Part shown: in pieces, positions 1 through 12,700 of the stretch
Position numbering within the stretch: position 1 is the stretch's first letter
Layout: each line of letters begins with the position of its first letter
Source: Avedoeria sp964651245
GTDB lineage: Bacteria > Chloroflexota > Anaerolineae > Epilineales > Epilineaceae
Length of the DNA stretch: 64,000 nt
NCBI GenBank assembly: GCA_964651245.1
Contig: CAZYVI010000018.1
Span: forward strand, 1 to 64,000
Direction: 5' to 3'
Program-made: the position numbers and the translations under genes
The notes under the pieces: generated by a model
Told to the model about the DNA's origin: nothing
What the model saw: only the letters and a program-made list of their open reading frames with translations
Databases searched by the model: none

Positions 1-256
1 CGATCTGCGACGGCGCCACGATGTTGCCGGCCACGCGGATCACGAACAGGTCGCCCAGCCCCTGGTCGAAGACGAGCTCGGCCGGCACGCGCGAGTCCGA
101 GCAGCCCAGGATGATCGCGAACGGCGACTGGCCGTCGGCCAGCGCCAGCCGCCGCGCCGGGTCGGCGCCGGCGTCGGTGCGCGGCGCGCCGGCCGCGAAG
201 CGGCGGTTGCCGTTGCGCAGGCGGTCGAGGGCGGCGGCGGCGGGCAGGTTCGTCAT
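1..256 (-). CDS. beta-class carbonic anhydrase, N-terminal part
   Basis: Reversible hydration of CO2 to bicarbonate, a zinc enzyme of the cytosol. The 85 visible residues start at an ATG (complement of 254-256) and run off the left edge, so the C-terminal half is missing. The family signature is clear: CSDSRVPAE, which supplies the first zinc Cys and the Asp-Arg dyad, then DLFVIRVAGN. The helix LDRLRNGNRRFAAG before it is also typical. An earlier ATG at 269 is out of frame. The distal zinc ligands (HxxC) lie outside the window and cannot be checked. Confidence 0.9.
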   Translation of the reverse strand, partial: MTNLPAAAALDRLRNGNRRFAAGAPRTDAGADPARRLALADGQSPFAIILGCSDSRVPAELVFDQGLGDLFVIRVAGNIVAPSQI

Positions 257-328
257 CGCCGGCGATCATGGCGCGGCGGCGGCGTCGCGGTCAAGGCGGC
301 CGTGGCGCTGTCGCCCCGGCGGCGGTCG

Positions 329-3583
<3,255 letters not shown>

Positions 3584-3642
3584 CGGGTCGGCCGTCGACG
3601 GCAGCGGGGGGCGGCGCGGACGCGGCGGGGTGGGGGGCGATC

Positions 3643-3670
3643 AGGATAGCAGAACGGATGTTCGATGCAA
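3643..3670 (-). promoter_or_regulatory. dnaE2 promoter
   Basis: On the minus strand TTGCAT (3665-3670) and TATCCT (3643-3648) are 16 bases apart, with an extended TGC directly before the -10. Predicted transcription start is near 3636, about 50 bases before the dnaE2 ATG. The spacer is almost entirely occupied by the LexA-type palindrome. Confidence 0.6.
3651..3664 (-). promoter_or_regulatory. LexA (SOS) box in the dnaE2 promoter
   Basis: The minus strand reads CGAACATCCGTTCT, a match at nine of ten fixed positions to CGAAC-N4-GTTCG, the LexA operator of Bacillus and actinobacteria. The core GAAC-N4-GTTC is a perfect inverted repeat. It sits between the -35 and -10, where a bound repressor would block RNA polymerase. 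The match and position are seen; repression by LexA is inferred. Confidence 0.7.
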
Positions 3671-3707
3671 GCGCCGGGACGGCGCCGATCGCGGCGCCCG
3701 AACGCGA

Positions 3708-3739
3708 CGACCCCCGGCGCCGCGCGGCGCCGGGGGTCG
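3708..3739 (-). terminator. 15-bp perfect hairpin after the giant beta-helix gene
   Basis: Arms 3708-3722 and 3725-3739 are perfectly complementary with only CG between them, giving a 15-bp GC-only stem centred about 55 bases past the stop codon of the minus-strand beta-helix gene and before the dnaE2 promoter. No U-tract follows. A U-less terminator or mRNA 3' stabiliser is the likely role. Confidence 0.5.
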
Positions 3740-3779
3740 GGTCGAGGCATCGGGGCCCGCCGCGGGGCGGGCGGAGGGT

Positions 3780-6700
3780 CTACCGCGTCAGGTGGCCGCG
3801 GGCCACGTAGGGCAGGAAGATCTGCGGCCCGCCCGACAGCGGCACGTCGATGACGAAGCTGCCGTCGAGGACGACGTAGGCGTCGCTCTGGAAGGGCGCC
3901 AGGCTGCCGCCGCTGCGGACCACCAGGACGCGGTACTCGCCCGGCGGCAGGCTGAAGAAGCCGAAGCGGCCATTGCTGTCGGTGGTCTGCGGGTTGCGCT
4001 GGTCGGTCGGCGCCGCGTTCCACGGCACGAACGCGCCCGTCTCGGGGCTGCGCTGCAGCAGCGTCACCTGGGCCCCGCCCACCAGCGGCTCGCCGGTGTC
4101 GTAGCGCTGGTTGTTCGTGCCGCCGGGGCGGATCGTGATGTCGTCGAGGTACCAGCCCTCGGCCACGCGGGCGTCGCTGTTGGCCTTGAGGATGAACCGC
4201 AGCTCGAACCGGCTTGAGCGCTCGAACGCCTCCAGCGGAAGGATGACGCCGCTCCAGACGTTGATGGAGCCCTTGTCGAGCTTCCAGCCGTCGGGGTCGG
4301 ACGGCCCGCGGCCCAGCGTCGTCCACGACGCGGCCGACGAGGCGCGACCTTCGACGGTGATCGTGTCGCCCGGCTCGAGCCAGTACATGTGCTGGAACGT
4401 CAGCACCGGCGACGGGATGCTCGACAGGTCGATCGGCTGGAGGAACGAGATCACGTACTCGGCGTTCGGGACGTACTTGGCGCCCGGCGACGTGGCCGCG
4501 CTCCAGGTGCCGGTGGCGTTGGGCTTGCTGTCCGTCCGGACGAACGCGCCCATGCGCAGCGTGTCCGACAAGGCGGCCGGATCCTCGAAACCGACCTGGA
4601 CGATCGGGTCGCCCGGCGCGCCGGTGTCGGAGAAGACGCGGCCCAGGCCGCCGAAGTAGACGAAGCCCTGGCAGAACGCGCCGCCCTGGCCGTTGATCCG
4701 GATCGTGAACGTGCCCGGCGCCGGCTGGAACGGCTCCGTCCGCCAGCCGCTGGCGCGCGGGCTGAACGGCACCGCCGGCCGGCCGGGCTGGACGAACTCG
4801 ACCGCGCTCGGGCTGCCGCGCACCTCGACCTGGACGACGACCGGCGTCCCCGGCGGCAGCGTCACGCGCCCGCTCGACGCGCCGCCGCACGGCGCGGCGC
4901 AGCCGGTGGCGTCGCGCAGCGGCTGGACCTGGCCGCCGTACTCGAAGACGATGCTGGCCGGGTCGATGTCCGACGTCGGGTCGACGCGCACGACCCGGTA
5001 GCCCATGCGCGGGCTCTTGAGGCTCTGCGGCTGCGGCGGCACGGCCGAGTTGTCGGCCGTGCCGATCGTCTCGATCGAGAGGTCGTGGACGCCGGCCGAG
5101 AGCGTGATGTCCTGGCTGAAGTTGCCGGCGGCGTCGGCCGTGATCGGCACGTCGAGCTTGGTGTCGGCGTCGTAGAGGACCACCTGGGCGCCCGGGCCGG
5201 CGTGGCCGGCGACGGTGACCGTCGTGTCGTTCGTGACGCCGCAGCGCGGCAGGTCGAGCATCGGCACCGGCGGCGGGGCGGCCTTGAGGTAGGGGTCCCA
5301 GTCGACGAACTCGCTGACGCCGGTGCCCTTGGCGCCGGGGTTGGTGAGCTTGCAGCGGTCCGTCGTGCCGTCGGAGCGGTTGTCCTGCGGGCCGGTGAGG
5401 TCGCCCCACCAGTTGTTCTGGGCGTCGACGCAGTTCGACTGCGTCGTGTTCTCGACCGCCCGCAGCCGGACGCCGGCGAAGTTGTTGAAGTTGATCTTCG
5501 GCAGCTTCTTGCTCAGCCAGATGCCGTTGGGGAAGTCCGAGATCCGGTTGTACTGCACCACCGGGTCGCCGTCTCCGTTGAGGCGCATGGCGTAGCCCGT
5601 GGCGCCGTCCTTCGTGCTGGCGATCAGGTTGCCGACGATGGCCGGCCGCGGCGCGTTGTTGTTGTCGGGGTTGATCGTGATCGCCGTGCCGTTCGAGCGC
5701 AGTAGCTGGTTGTAGGCCACCTGGATCGGCGTGCCCTGGCCCTCGCTCTTGATGTCGACGGCGCCGATCGAGCCGCTGCCGGCCAGGGCGACGACGCTGT
5801 GGCGCAGGTTGCCGCGCGCCGTGCCCTCGAAGCTGATGCCGGCCCACGACGGCTGCCCGTCGTCGGACAGGTCGGACGTGAAGTAGGCGCCGCCGATCTC
5901 GAGCCGCCCGGCGCGGGCCTTGATGCCGGCGCTGGGCGCGAAGCGCAGCAGCAGGCCGGGATCGATCTTGAGGTCGGGGTTGCCCCCGCCCGAGCCCGTC
6001 ACCAGCGACACGACGCGGGTGACGTCGCGCGGCAGGTCGGCGGCCCAGACCTGGGCGTTGGAGACCTGGTCGACCGAGTAGAGCATCGCGTCGGCGACGT
6101 TGCCGACGGCGACGTTGTCGCGCGTCGTCAGGATGCCGGTGGCGCTCTGGACGACCGGCCGTTCGTTGTCGGTGAAGACGTTGTTGGCCAGCTGCCCGGC
6201 CGTGACGCCCGACAGCGCGATGCCCGCCGTGCCGTTGTGGTGGATCAAGTTGCCGGTGACGACCATGTTGCGGACGTTGAGCATCGCCAGGCCGGCGGTG
6301 TTGGAGAAGGCGATCTCGCTGTCGCGCACCGTGGTGTTGTTGGCGCTGCTCTCGAAGGCGGCGTCGTTCTGGCCGGCGTAGAACAGCTTGACGTGGGCCA
6401 GGGTGACGCTGTTGTTCGTGCCGGCGTCGACGACGATGCCGCGCCAGTCGCCGGGCTCCTTGTCCTGGTCGGACGAGTCGGTGTCGCAGCCGCTGTCGAC
6501 GGTGGCGCTGCAGCGGTCGTCGCGGATCGAGGTGAAGACGATCGGCTGCTCGGCGGTGCCGCTGATCTCGAGGGCGCCGATGCGCAGCGTGAGGCCCTTG
6601 TCGGTGAGCGACTTGACGACGGTGCCGGGCTCGACGAGGAGGTTGCCGCCCTGGTCGATCGAGACGTCGTCGCTGACGTAGATCATGTCGCCGGCGTACC

Positions 6701-9560
6701 AGGTGCGCTTCGTCTTGATCGAGCCCTTGACGACGATGCCGTTGATGCGGTTGTTGGTGACGGTGTTGTCGCCGATCTCGATCTGGGCGTTGGCGTCGGT
6801 GGCCACGGCCGTGCCGCAGTCGCGGATCGTGTTGTTGCGCACGACCGCCGACAGGTTCGTGACGGTCCGGGCCTGGATCGCCGCGCCGCCGATGCGCTCC
6901 AGGGTCGTCTCCGTGATGCGCACGCCATCGGCGTCGTCGATGAAGATGCCGGCGCCGGCGCCGTCGCGGACGACGACCTGGCTGATGGCGACGTTGTCCT
7001 GCTGGACCCGCACCGCCGCCACCGGGTTGCCGCCGGCGGCGTAGCGGACCTCGACGTGCTGCAGCACGCCCGAGCGCGACGACCCCGGCCGGGTGAACTC
7101 GAGCCCGCCCCAGTCGCGGTTGCCCGGGGCGCCCGAGCCAATGACCGAGACGCCGCCGACGGTGTCGTCGGCGACCGAGGTGAAGATGATCTTCGCGTCG
7201 GCCTGGCCTTGGGCGATGAGCGTGCCGCGGCTGGTGGCGATCGAGCCCAGCGGCGTGAACTTCAGGATGACGCCTGGCTCGATCGTCAGGACGGCTTGGT
7301 CGAGGACGTCGACGCGCGAGTTGATGATGAACGGCATGTCGGCCGAGCGCCGCCACGTGGTCGAGCTCTGGGCGCTGCCGCTGATGACGATGCCGTTGAG
7401 CTGGCGGTTCGTCGCCATGTAGCCCGGCGGCGGCGCGGTGATGTTGTCGCGGAGGTCGACCTCGACGTTGGCGTCGATCTCGATCGCGCCGCCGTTGTTG
7501 TCGTAGATCGCGTTGCCCTGGATCGGCACCCGGATCTCGCGGTCGGCGCCGATGATGCGGATGGCGCTCTTGGCGTTGGCCCGCAGCGTGTTGCGCTCGA
7601 TGCGCGGCTGGACGCCGTTGATCGCGATGCCGCTGACCAGGCTGTGGCTGATGAGGCTGTCGCTGATGACGCTGTTCGTGTGGTCGATCTCGATCATGCC
7701 GTAGCGCGCGCCGCTGCCGCCGCCGTAGCGCACCTGGGCGTGCTGCATCCGGAACGACGTCGCCCGGTCGTCGACGTGGAGCCACGTCCAGTCGCCGCTC
7801 TGCGGCTGGCTGCCGCCGCCGTCGCCGTTCGTGTCGCAGCCGCCGGTGGTGTCGTTGGCGGCGCAGGCGTCGTCGCGGACCGAGGTGATGAGCACCGGCT
7901 TGTTCATGTCGGCGCCGCCGACGACGAGGTTGCCCCGCTCCAGGGTGAGCGAACCCTGGCCGCGCTGGTTGCCCAGCTGCCCCATCTTGACGACGGCGCC
8001 GGGCTCGATCGTCAGCGTCTTGGCGGCGTTGTTGAAGGTGTAGCTGGTGGGCACGAGCCACGGCAGGTCGCCGGCGCGCCAGGTGTGGCTCGACTTGGCC
8101 TCGAGCAGCCCCAGGGCGAAGACGTAGCCCTTGACGCCGTCGCCGGTGGCGGTGTTGCCGCCGTTGATCAGCTCGACGTCGGCCGCGAGGCGGACGGCGA
8201 AGGCGTTGTTCGCGAACGTGTTCGTCTGCAGCGTGGCGGTGATCGCCGGCGTCGACTCGAGGTCGATCGCCGAGCCGACGTTGTCGGCGAAATGGCTGTT
8301 CGTGACGCGCAGGAAGTCGCCGGCGGCGGTCTTGCTCGTGTTCGACAGCTTGAGCGCCACGCCGTTGGCGCGCTCGATCCGGACGTGGTCGAGCGTGACG
8401 CCGGCGGTGCGCACCAGCAGCGTCTCGGGGCCGCCGTAGCGCAGCGAGACGTGGGCCAGCGACGCGCCGACGGCCGTGTCCTGGATCTCGATCTTCTGCC
8501 AGGCGCCCGGCTGGGGCTCGCGCTGGTCGTTGTCGGTGTCGCAGGTGATCCGGGGCGAGGCCTGGCCGGCGAAGATGCAGGCCGTGTCGTCGGCGTCGCT
8601 CGAGAACACGATCCCGGCGTCGGCGGTGCCGTCGGCCACGAGGCGCGCCCCGCTGCCGACGCGCAGGCCGGCGGTGGTCGTGCTGAACTTGACGACGGTG
8701 TTCGGCTCGATCGTCAGGTCCTTCGTGTAGACGATGTTGCCGGCCATCACGTAGGGCAGGTCGCCGCCGCGCAGCGTGAGCGCACGGTCGACGTTGCCGC
8801 CTTGCTGGACGATGCCGTTCGTGGCGTTGTCGCGGGCGGTGGTGTTCGTCAGCGTCCACTGGACGGCGGCGCCCGACGTCACCGCCGGCCCGCCGTTGTC
8901 CTCGAAGGTCACGCCCTCGAGCACCATGTCGTGCTGGGCGCCCGACGGCGACTTCACGTCGAGGCCGCCCTTCGTCTGGTCGGCGATCCGGCTGTTGCGG
9001 ATGACGCCGCCGCCGCGCTGGACGACGACGCCGATCCCGTCGCCCTCCTCGAACGAGCTGTTGTCGATCGCCACCGCCCCGGCGCTGTCGAGGGCCGCCG
9101 CGCCGGTCTCGCCGGTGTGGCGGATCTCGAGGCCGCGGATCGCGGCGGTGCCCTTGGACTGGACCTTGATGCCCTGCCAGTCGCCGCGGTTCTTGGCTTC
9201 GGCGGCCGACCGGAACACCACATCGCCCGCGTTCGCGCCGGCGATGACGAGGCGGCCGTTCACCTGCAGGTTCGTGTTCTCGCCGAACTCGACCGTCGTG
9301 CCGGCGGGCACCGTCAGCGTCACGCCCTCGTCGACGCGCACCGAGCACGTCGGGGCCGCGTACACGCCGGGGGCCAGCGTCGTGGTGCGGGTGAAGGCGC
9401 CGGTGCGGGTCAGGGTGGTGTCGGTGCAGAGGTTGCGCGCCGCCTGGGCGAGGCGCGCGGTCGGGGCGGCCATCGCCGGCGCGACGAGGGCAGCGCCGGC
9501 GACCACGGCCAGCGCGACGGCCCAAAGGCGAAGACGGCGGGTCGGGCGGGGACGGGTCAT
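3780..9560 (-). CDS. giant secreted right-handed beta-helix protein with six long modules
   Basis: A 1926-residue exported protein of unknown function. A signal peptide ends near APAMAAP (residue 32). The body is parallel beta-helix (pectate-lyase/NosD type) built of about six imperfect modules of 205-240 residues. Each has a GDLPY-like entry, LTIEPGTVVKF, a TSxxDD acidic loop (often with Cys and DTNGDG-like calcium-binding runs) and GDWxGI; the GDW marks fall near residues 123, 350, 590, 820, 1045 and 1240. Then follow an Ig-like domain (about 1425-1510), a MAM/jelly-roll-like domain ending GWYLDDITIRPG (about 1650-1810), and an SdrD-B/CarboxypepD-like domain with TDSNGRFGFFSLPPGEYRV (about 1815-1910). 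The tail is FLPYVARGHLTR. Surface adhesion or glycan binding is plausible but unproven. Confidence 0.85.
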   Translation of the reverse strand: MTRPRPTRRLRLWAVALAVVAGAALVAPAMAAPTARLAQAARNLCTDTTLTRTGAFTRTTTLAPGVYAAPTCSVRVDEGVTLTVPAGTTVEFGENTNLQVNGRLVIAGANAGDVVFRSAAEAKNRGDWQGIKVQSKGTAAIRGLEIRHTGETGAAALDSAGAVAIDNSSFEEGDGIGVVVQRGGGVIRNSRIADQTKGGLDVKSPSGAQHDMVLEGVTFEDNGGPAVTSGAAVQWTLTNTTARDNATNGIVQQGGNVDRALTLRGGDLPYVMAGNIVYTKDLTIEPNTVVKFSTTTAGLRVGSGARLVADGTADAGIVFSSDADDTACIFAGQASPRITCDTDNDQREPQPGAWQKIEIQDTAVGASLAHVSLRYGGPETLLVRTAGVTLDHVRIERANGVALKLSNTSKTAAGDFLRVTNSHFADNVGSAIDLESTPAITATLQTNTFANNAFAVRLAADVELINGGNTATGDGVKGYVFALGLLEAKSSHTWRAGDLPWLVPTSYTFNNAAKTLTIEPGAVVKMGQLGNQRGQGSLTLERGNLVVGGADMNKPVLITSVRDDACAANDTTGGCDTNGDGGGSQPQSGDWTWLHVDDRATSFRMQHAQVRYGGGSGARYGMIEIDHTNSVISDSLISHSLVSGIAINGVQPRIERNTLRANAKSAIRIIGADREIRVPIQGNAIYDNNGGAIEIDANVEVDLRDNITAPPPGYMATNRQLNGIVISGSAQSSTTWRRSADMPFIINSRVDVLDQAVLTIEPGVILKFTPLGSIATSRGTLIAQGQADAKIIFTSVADDTVGGVSVIGSGAPGNRDWGGLEFTRPGSSRSGVLQHVEVRYAAGGNPVAAVRVQQDNVAISQVVVRDGAGAGIFIDDADGVRITETTLERIGGAAIQARTVTNLSAVVRNNTIRDCGTAVATDANAQIEIGDNTVTNNRINGIVVKGSIKTKRTWYAGDMIYVSDDVSIDQGGNLLVEPGTVVKSLTDKGLTLRIGALEISGTAEQPIVFTSIRDDRCSATVDSGCDTDSSDQDKEPGDWRGIVVDAGTNNSVTLAHVKLFYAGQNDAAFESSANNTTVRDSEIAFSNTAGLAMLNVRNMVVTGNLIHHNGTAGIALSGVTAGQLANNVFTDNERPVVQSATGILTTRDNVAVGNVADAMLYSVDQVSNAQVWAADLPRDVTRVVSLVTGSGGGNPDLKIDPGLLLRFAPSAGIKARAGRLEIGGAYFTSDLSDDGQPSWAGISFEGTARGNLRHSVVALAGSGSIGAVDIKSEGQGTPIQVAYNQLLRSNGTAITINPDNNNAPRPAIVGNLIASTKDGATGYAMRLNGDGDPVVQYNRISDFPNGIWLSKKLPKINFNNFAGVRLRAVENTTQSNCVDAQNNWWGDLTGPQDNRSDGTTDRCKLTNPGAKGTGVSEFVDWDPYLKAAPPPVPMLDLPRCGVTNDTTVTVAGHAGPGAQVVLYDADTKLDVPITADAAGNFSQDITLSAGVHDLSIETIGTADNSAVPPQPQSLKSPRMGYRVVRVDPTSDIDPASIVFEYGGQVQPLRDATGCAAPCGGASSGRVTLPPGTPVVVQVEVRGSPSAVEFVQPGRPAVPFSPRASGWRTEPFQPAPGTFTIRINGQGGAFCQGFVYFGGLGRVFSDTGAPGDPIVQVGFEDPAALSDTLRMGAFVRTDSKPNATGTWSAATSPGAKYVPNAEYVISFLQPIDLSSIPSPVLTFQHMYWLEPGDTITVEGRASSAASWTTLGRGPSDPDGWKLDKGSINVWSGVILPLEAFERSSRFELRFILKANSDARVAEGWYLDDITIRPGGTNNQRYDTGEPLVGGAQVTLLQRSPETGAFVPWNAAPTDQRNPQTTDSNGRFGFFSLPPGEYRVLVVRSGGSLAPFQSDAYVVLDGSFVIDVPLSGGPQIFLPYVARGHLTR

Positions 9561-9691
9561 GACGGATGACTCCCTTGTGGCGGCGGTCCGGGCTCCCGGG
9601 CACGATGAGGCCGGGTCCGATGAACGGCGCAGGCCGACGGGTGACCGGAAGGCAGGCCCATCCGATCGGTCGCCGGCCGCCGACGGCGGCG

Positions 9692-9700
9692 ATCATAGCA
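9692..9700 (-). promoter_or_regulatory. extended -10 upstream of the giant beta-helix gene
   Basis: Minus strand TGCTATGAT: extended TGC (9698-9700) and TATGAT (9692-9697). No convincing -35 hexamer is seen. The 5' leader would be about 125 bases. Confidence 0.45.
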
Positions 9701-9773
9701 TGCCGCGTCGTCGCGCGTCTAGACCCTCAGTCTGTCGCGCCGCACCCCGCCGCCCGCCGCGCCGCCGTCGGCG

Positions 9774-12700
9774 TCATGCCGCCGGCTCGACCTTGAGGCT
9801 CACCACCTGGCTCGCGCCGTCCTCCGCCATCGTGACCCCGTAGACCGTGGCGGCGCTCTGCACCGTGCCGCGGTTGTGGGTGACGATGATCACCTGCATG
9901 TGCTCGGCCAGCGCCGTCAGGCAGGCGCGGAAGCGATCGACGTTCGCTTCGTCGAGCGCGGCGTCGACCTCGTCGAGGACGACGAACGGCGTACCGCTCA
10001 CCTCGAGCAGCGCGAACAGCAGCGCCACCGCCGTCAGCGCGCGCTCGCCGCCGCTGAGCAGCGACAGCGGCTGGCTGCGCTTGCCGGGCGGCCGGGCCAC
10101 GATGTCGATGCCTGGCGGACCGTCGTCGGCGGCCGTCAGCGCCAGCTCGGCCTCGCCGCCGCCGAACAGGCGCGGGAAGGTGCGGCCGAAGGCCTCGGCC
10201 ACGCGGCCGAAGGTCGTCTCGAAGCCGGCGGCCATCTCGGCGTCGAGCGTCGCCAGCGCGGTGCGCAGGTCGCGGTCGGCCGCCTCGAGGTCGGCCAGCT
10301 GGCCCGTGAGATGGGTGTGGTGGTCGGCCGACTCGTGGTAGGTGGCCAGCGCCTCGCGGTCGATCGCGCCGATGTCCCGCAGCCGGCGGCGCAGGGTCCG
10401 GATCGACTCCTCGAGCGCCGCGTCGGGCGCCGCCACGTTGTCGTCCGCCGCGGCCAGCGCCGCGGGCTCGATCTCGAGCGCCTCGGCGTCGGCTGCGCGC
10501 TGCTCGGCCAGCCGCGCCAGCCGGTCCTCGGCGCGCGCGACCGCCACCAGGGCGTCCGCTGCCCGCCGCTCGACCGCGGTGACGGCCTGTCGCGACGCCT
10601 CGAGCGACTCGGCGTCGGCGCGCGATCGGGCGCGCCAGGCGCCGGCGTCTTCCTCGGCCGCGGCCAGCGCAGACTCGAGCCCCGCCAACGCCGCCTCGAG
10701 GCGATCAGCCTCGGCCGCCGCGGTCGTCTGGGCGGTCGCCAGCCGGGCCGCCTCCGCCACGAGCTCGTCGCGGCGCGCGGCCGCCGCCGTGGCGCGCGCT
10801 TCGGCCGCGGCTAGCTCGCCGGCGACGGCGTCGCGCGCGGCCGTCGCGCCGGCCAGCGCGGCGGCCGCACCGGCCTGGGCCTGGCTGGCGGCCGCGAACG
10901 CGGCGCGCGCCGCGGCCCCGTCGTCGGCTTCGGCGGCGACGGCCGCCGCGGCGGCCGCGACCGCCTGGCGCGCGGCCTCGACCCGTGGCGCACCGTCGGC
11001 GATCGCGGCGGCCTCGCGCTCCAGCTCGGCGGCCAGCGCCGCGCACTCGCCGGCCAGCCGATCGCGCCGCTCGGTTGCCCAGGCCTGCTCGCGGGCGGCG
11101 GCGTCGAGGGCGGCCGCAGCCGCGTCGCGGTCGCGGGTCGCGCGGTCGCGGGCGCGGGCCGCGTCGGCCCGGGCCTCGGTCAGACGGGCCAGCTCGGCCT
11201 CGAGCGCGCGGCGCGCGTCGAGGCGCTGGTCGACGGTGGCGCCCGCCGCCTCGGCCGCGGCGCGGGCGGCATCGAGGGCGCTGGGCAGCGCGCGCCGCTG
11301 GCGCGCCAGGTCGAGCACGTCGCGGTTGCCGGCGCCGATCGTGACGGCGCCGCCGCGCCGCACCAGGGCGCCGTCGCGTGTCGCGGCGCGCGCCGGCCCG
11401 TCCGGGCGCGCCACCGCCCGCTGCGCCGCCGCCAGGTCGTCGACGAAGGCCACGTCGCCCAGCAGCACCGCGACGAGGCCGGGCGCCTCCGGTGCGCCCA
11501 CCAGCTCGTCGGCGCGGCGCTCGCCGCGCGCCGGCCCCCAGCCCGCCGCTGCCCCGGCCATCTCGGCCGGCGCGAGGTGGACCGCCGACGGCGACGCACC
11601 CAGCGCGGCGACCGCCGGCGCGATGTCGGACGGCCGGGCGACGACCGCCGCGCGGACGAGCGGGCCGAGCGCGGCGGCGGCCGCCGCCTCCCAGCCGTCC
11701 GCCGTCACGATGAGTTCGGCCACCGTGCCGCGGACCGCCACCCGGTCGCCCGCGCGCAGCGCCTCGAGCACGTGGGTGTCGGCGCCGGCCTCGCGGAACA
11801 GTGCCTCGAGCGTCTGGCGCCGCGCCTCGAGCTCGGCCACCGCCTGCCGCGCCTCGGCGTTCGCGTCGCGGGCGGCCGCCAGCGCCGTCGTCTCGGCCGC
11901 CAGCGCCGCCTCGGCGCGCCCGACCGCCGCGTGGGCGGCCGTCCAATCGGCGTCGGCGGCCGTCCAGGACTGGTGGGCCTCGGCGGCAGCGTCGGCCAGC
12001 GCCGCCTGGGTCGCGGCGGACCGTGTCCGCGTCGCCTCGGCGGTGGCCTGCTCGGCGGCGCGCGCGCCGTGGGCCGAGGCCAGCGTGGCGTGACGCGCCG
12101 TGCGTCGCGCGTGGTCGGCCTCGAGCGTCGCCAGCTCGGCCCGGCGCGCGTCGGCGGCCGCCAGGCGCGCCGCGCGGTCGTCGTCGGCCGCCTGCTGCGC
12201 CTGGCGGGCGGCATCGACCGCGGTGACCCGATCCGCCAGCACGTGTTCGGCGGCCGCCACGGCGTCATCGAGCTCGACGTGGCGGCGGCGGAGCGCGTCG
12301 GCCTCGTGCCGGTGGCGTTCCTCGGCCGCCGCGACCGCATCGTGCTCGCGAACGAGCGCCGCGGCTTGGGCGGACGCGACGGCCGCCTCTTGGCGCGCCG
12401 CGGCGAGGGCGGCGGCGGCGGTGTCGCGCTCGACCCGGCGGCGGCGCAGCTCGGCGTCGCGGGTCTCGGCGGCGGCCGCCGCGTCGTCCAGGGCGTGGCG
12501 GGCGCCGGCGCTGCGCGCCTCGGCCTCCGATCGCTCCGCCGTCAGGGCGTCCGCGTGGCCGCGCGCTTCGGCCAGCGTGGCCGCGGCGGCGGCTTCGTGC
12601 CAGCCGTACCAGCGCCGCAGGTGATCCCGCAGCGCCGTCGCGACGGCGCCGTGCTGCTCGGCGCGCTCGGCGAGGCGCTCCATCCGCCGCAGCCGCGGCC

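Noticed and set aside
5799..9569. Very long open frame on the plus strand opposite the giant beta-helix gene
   Set aside because: Its translation is Ala/Arg/Asp/Val-rich with no domain or signal. It is an artefact of GC-rich codons on the other strand, as are similar long frames opposite smc, dnaE2 and the regulator.
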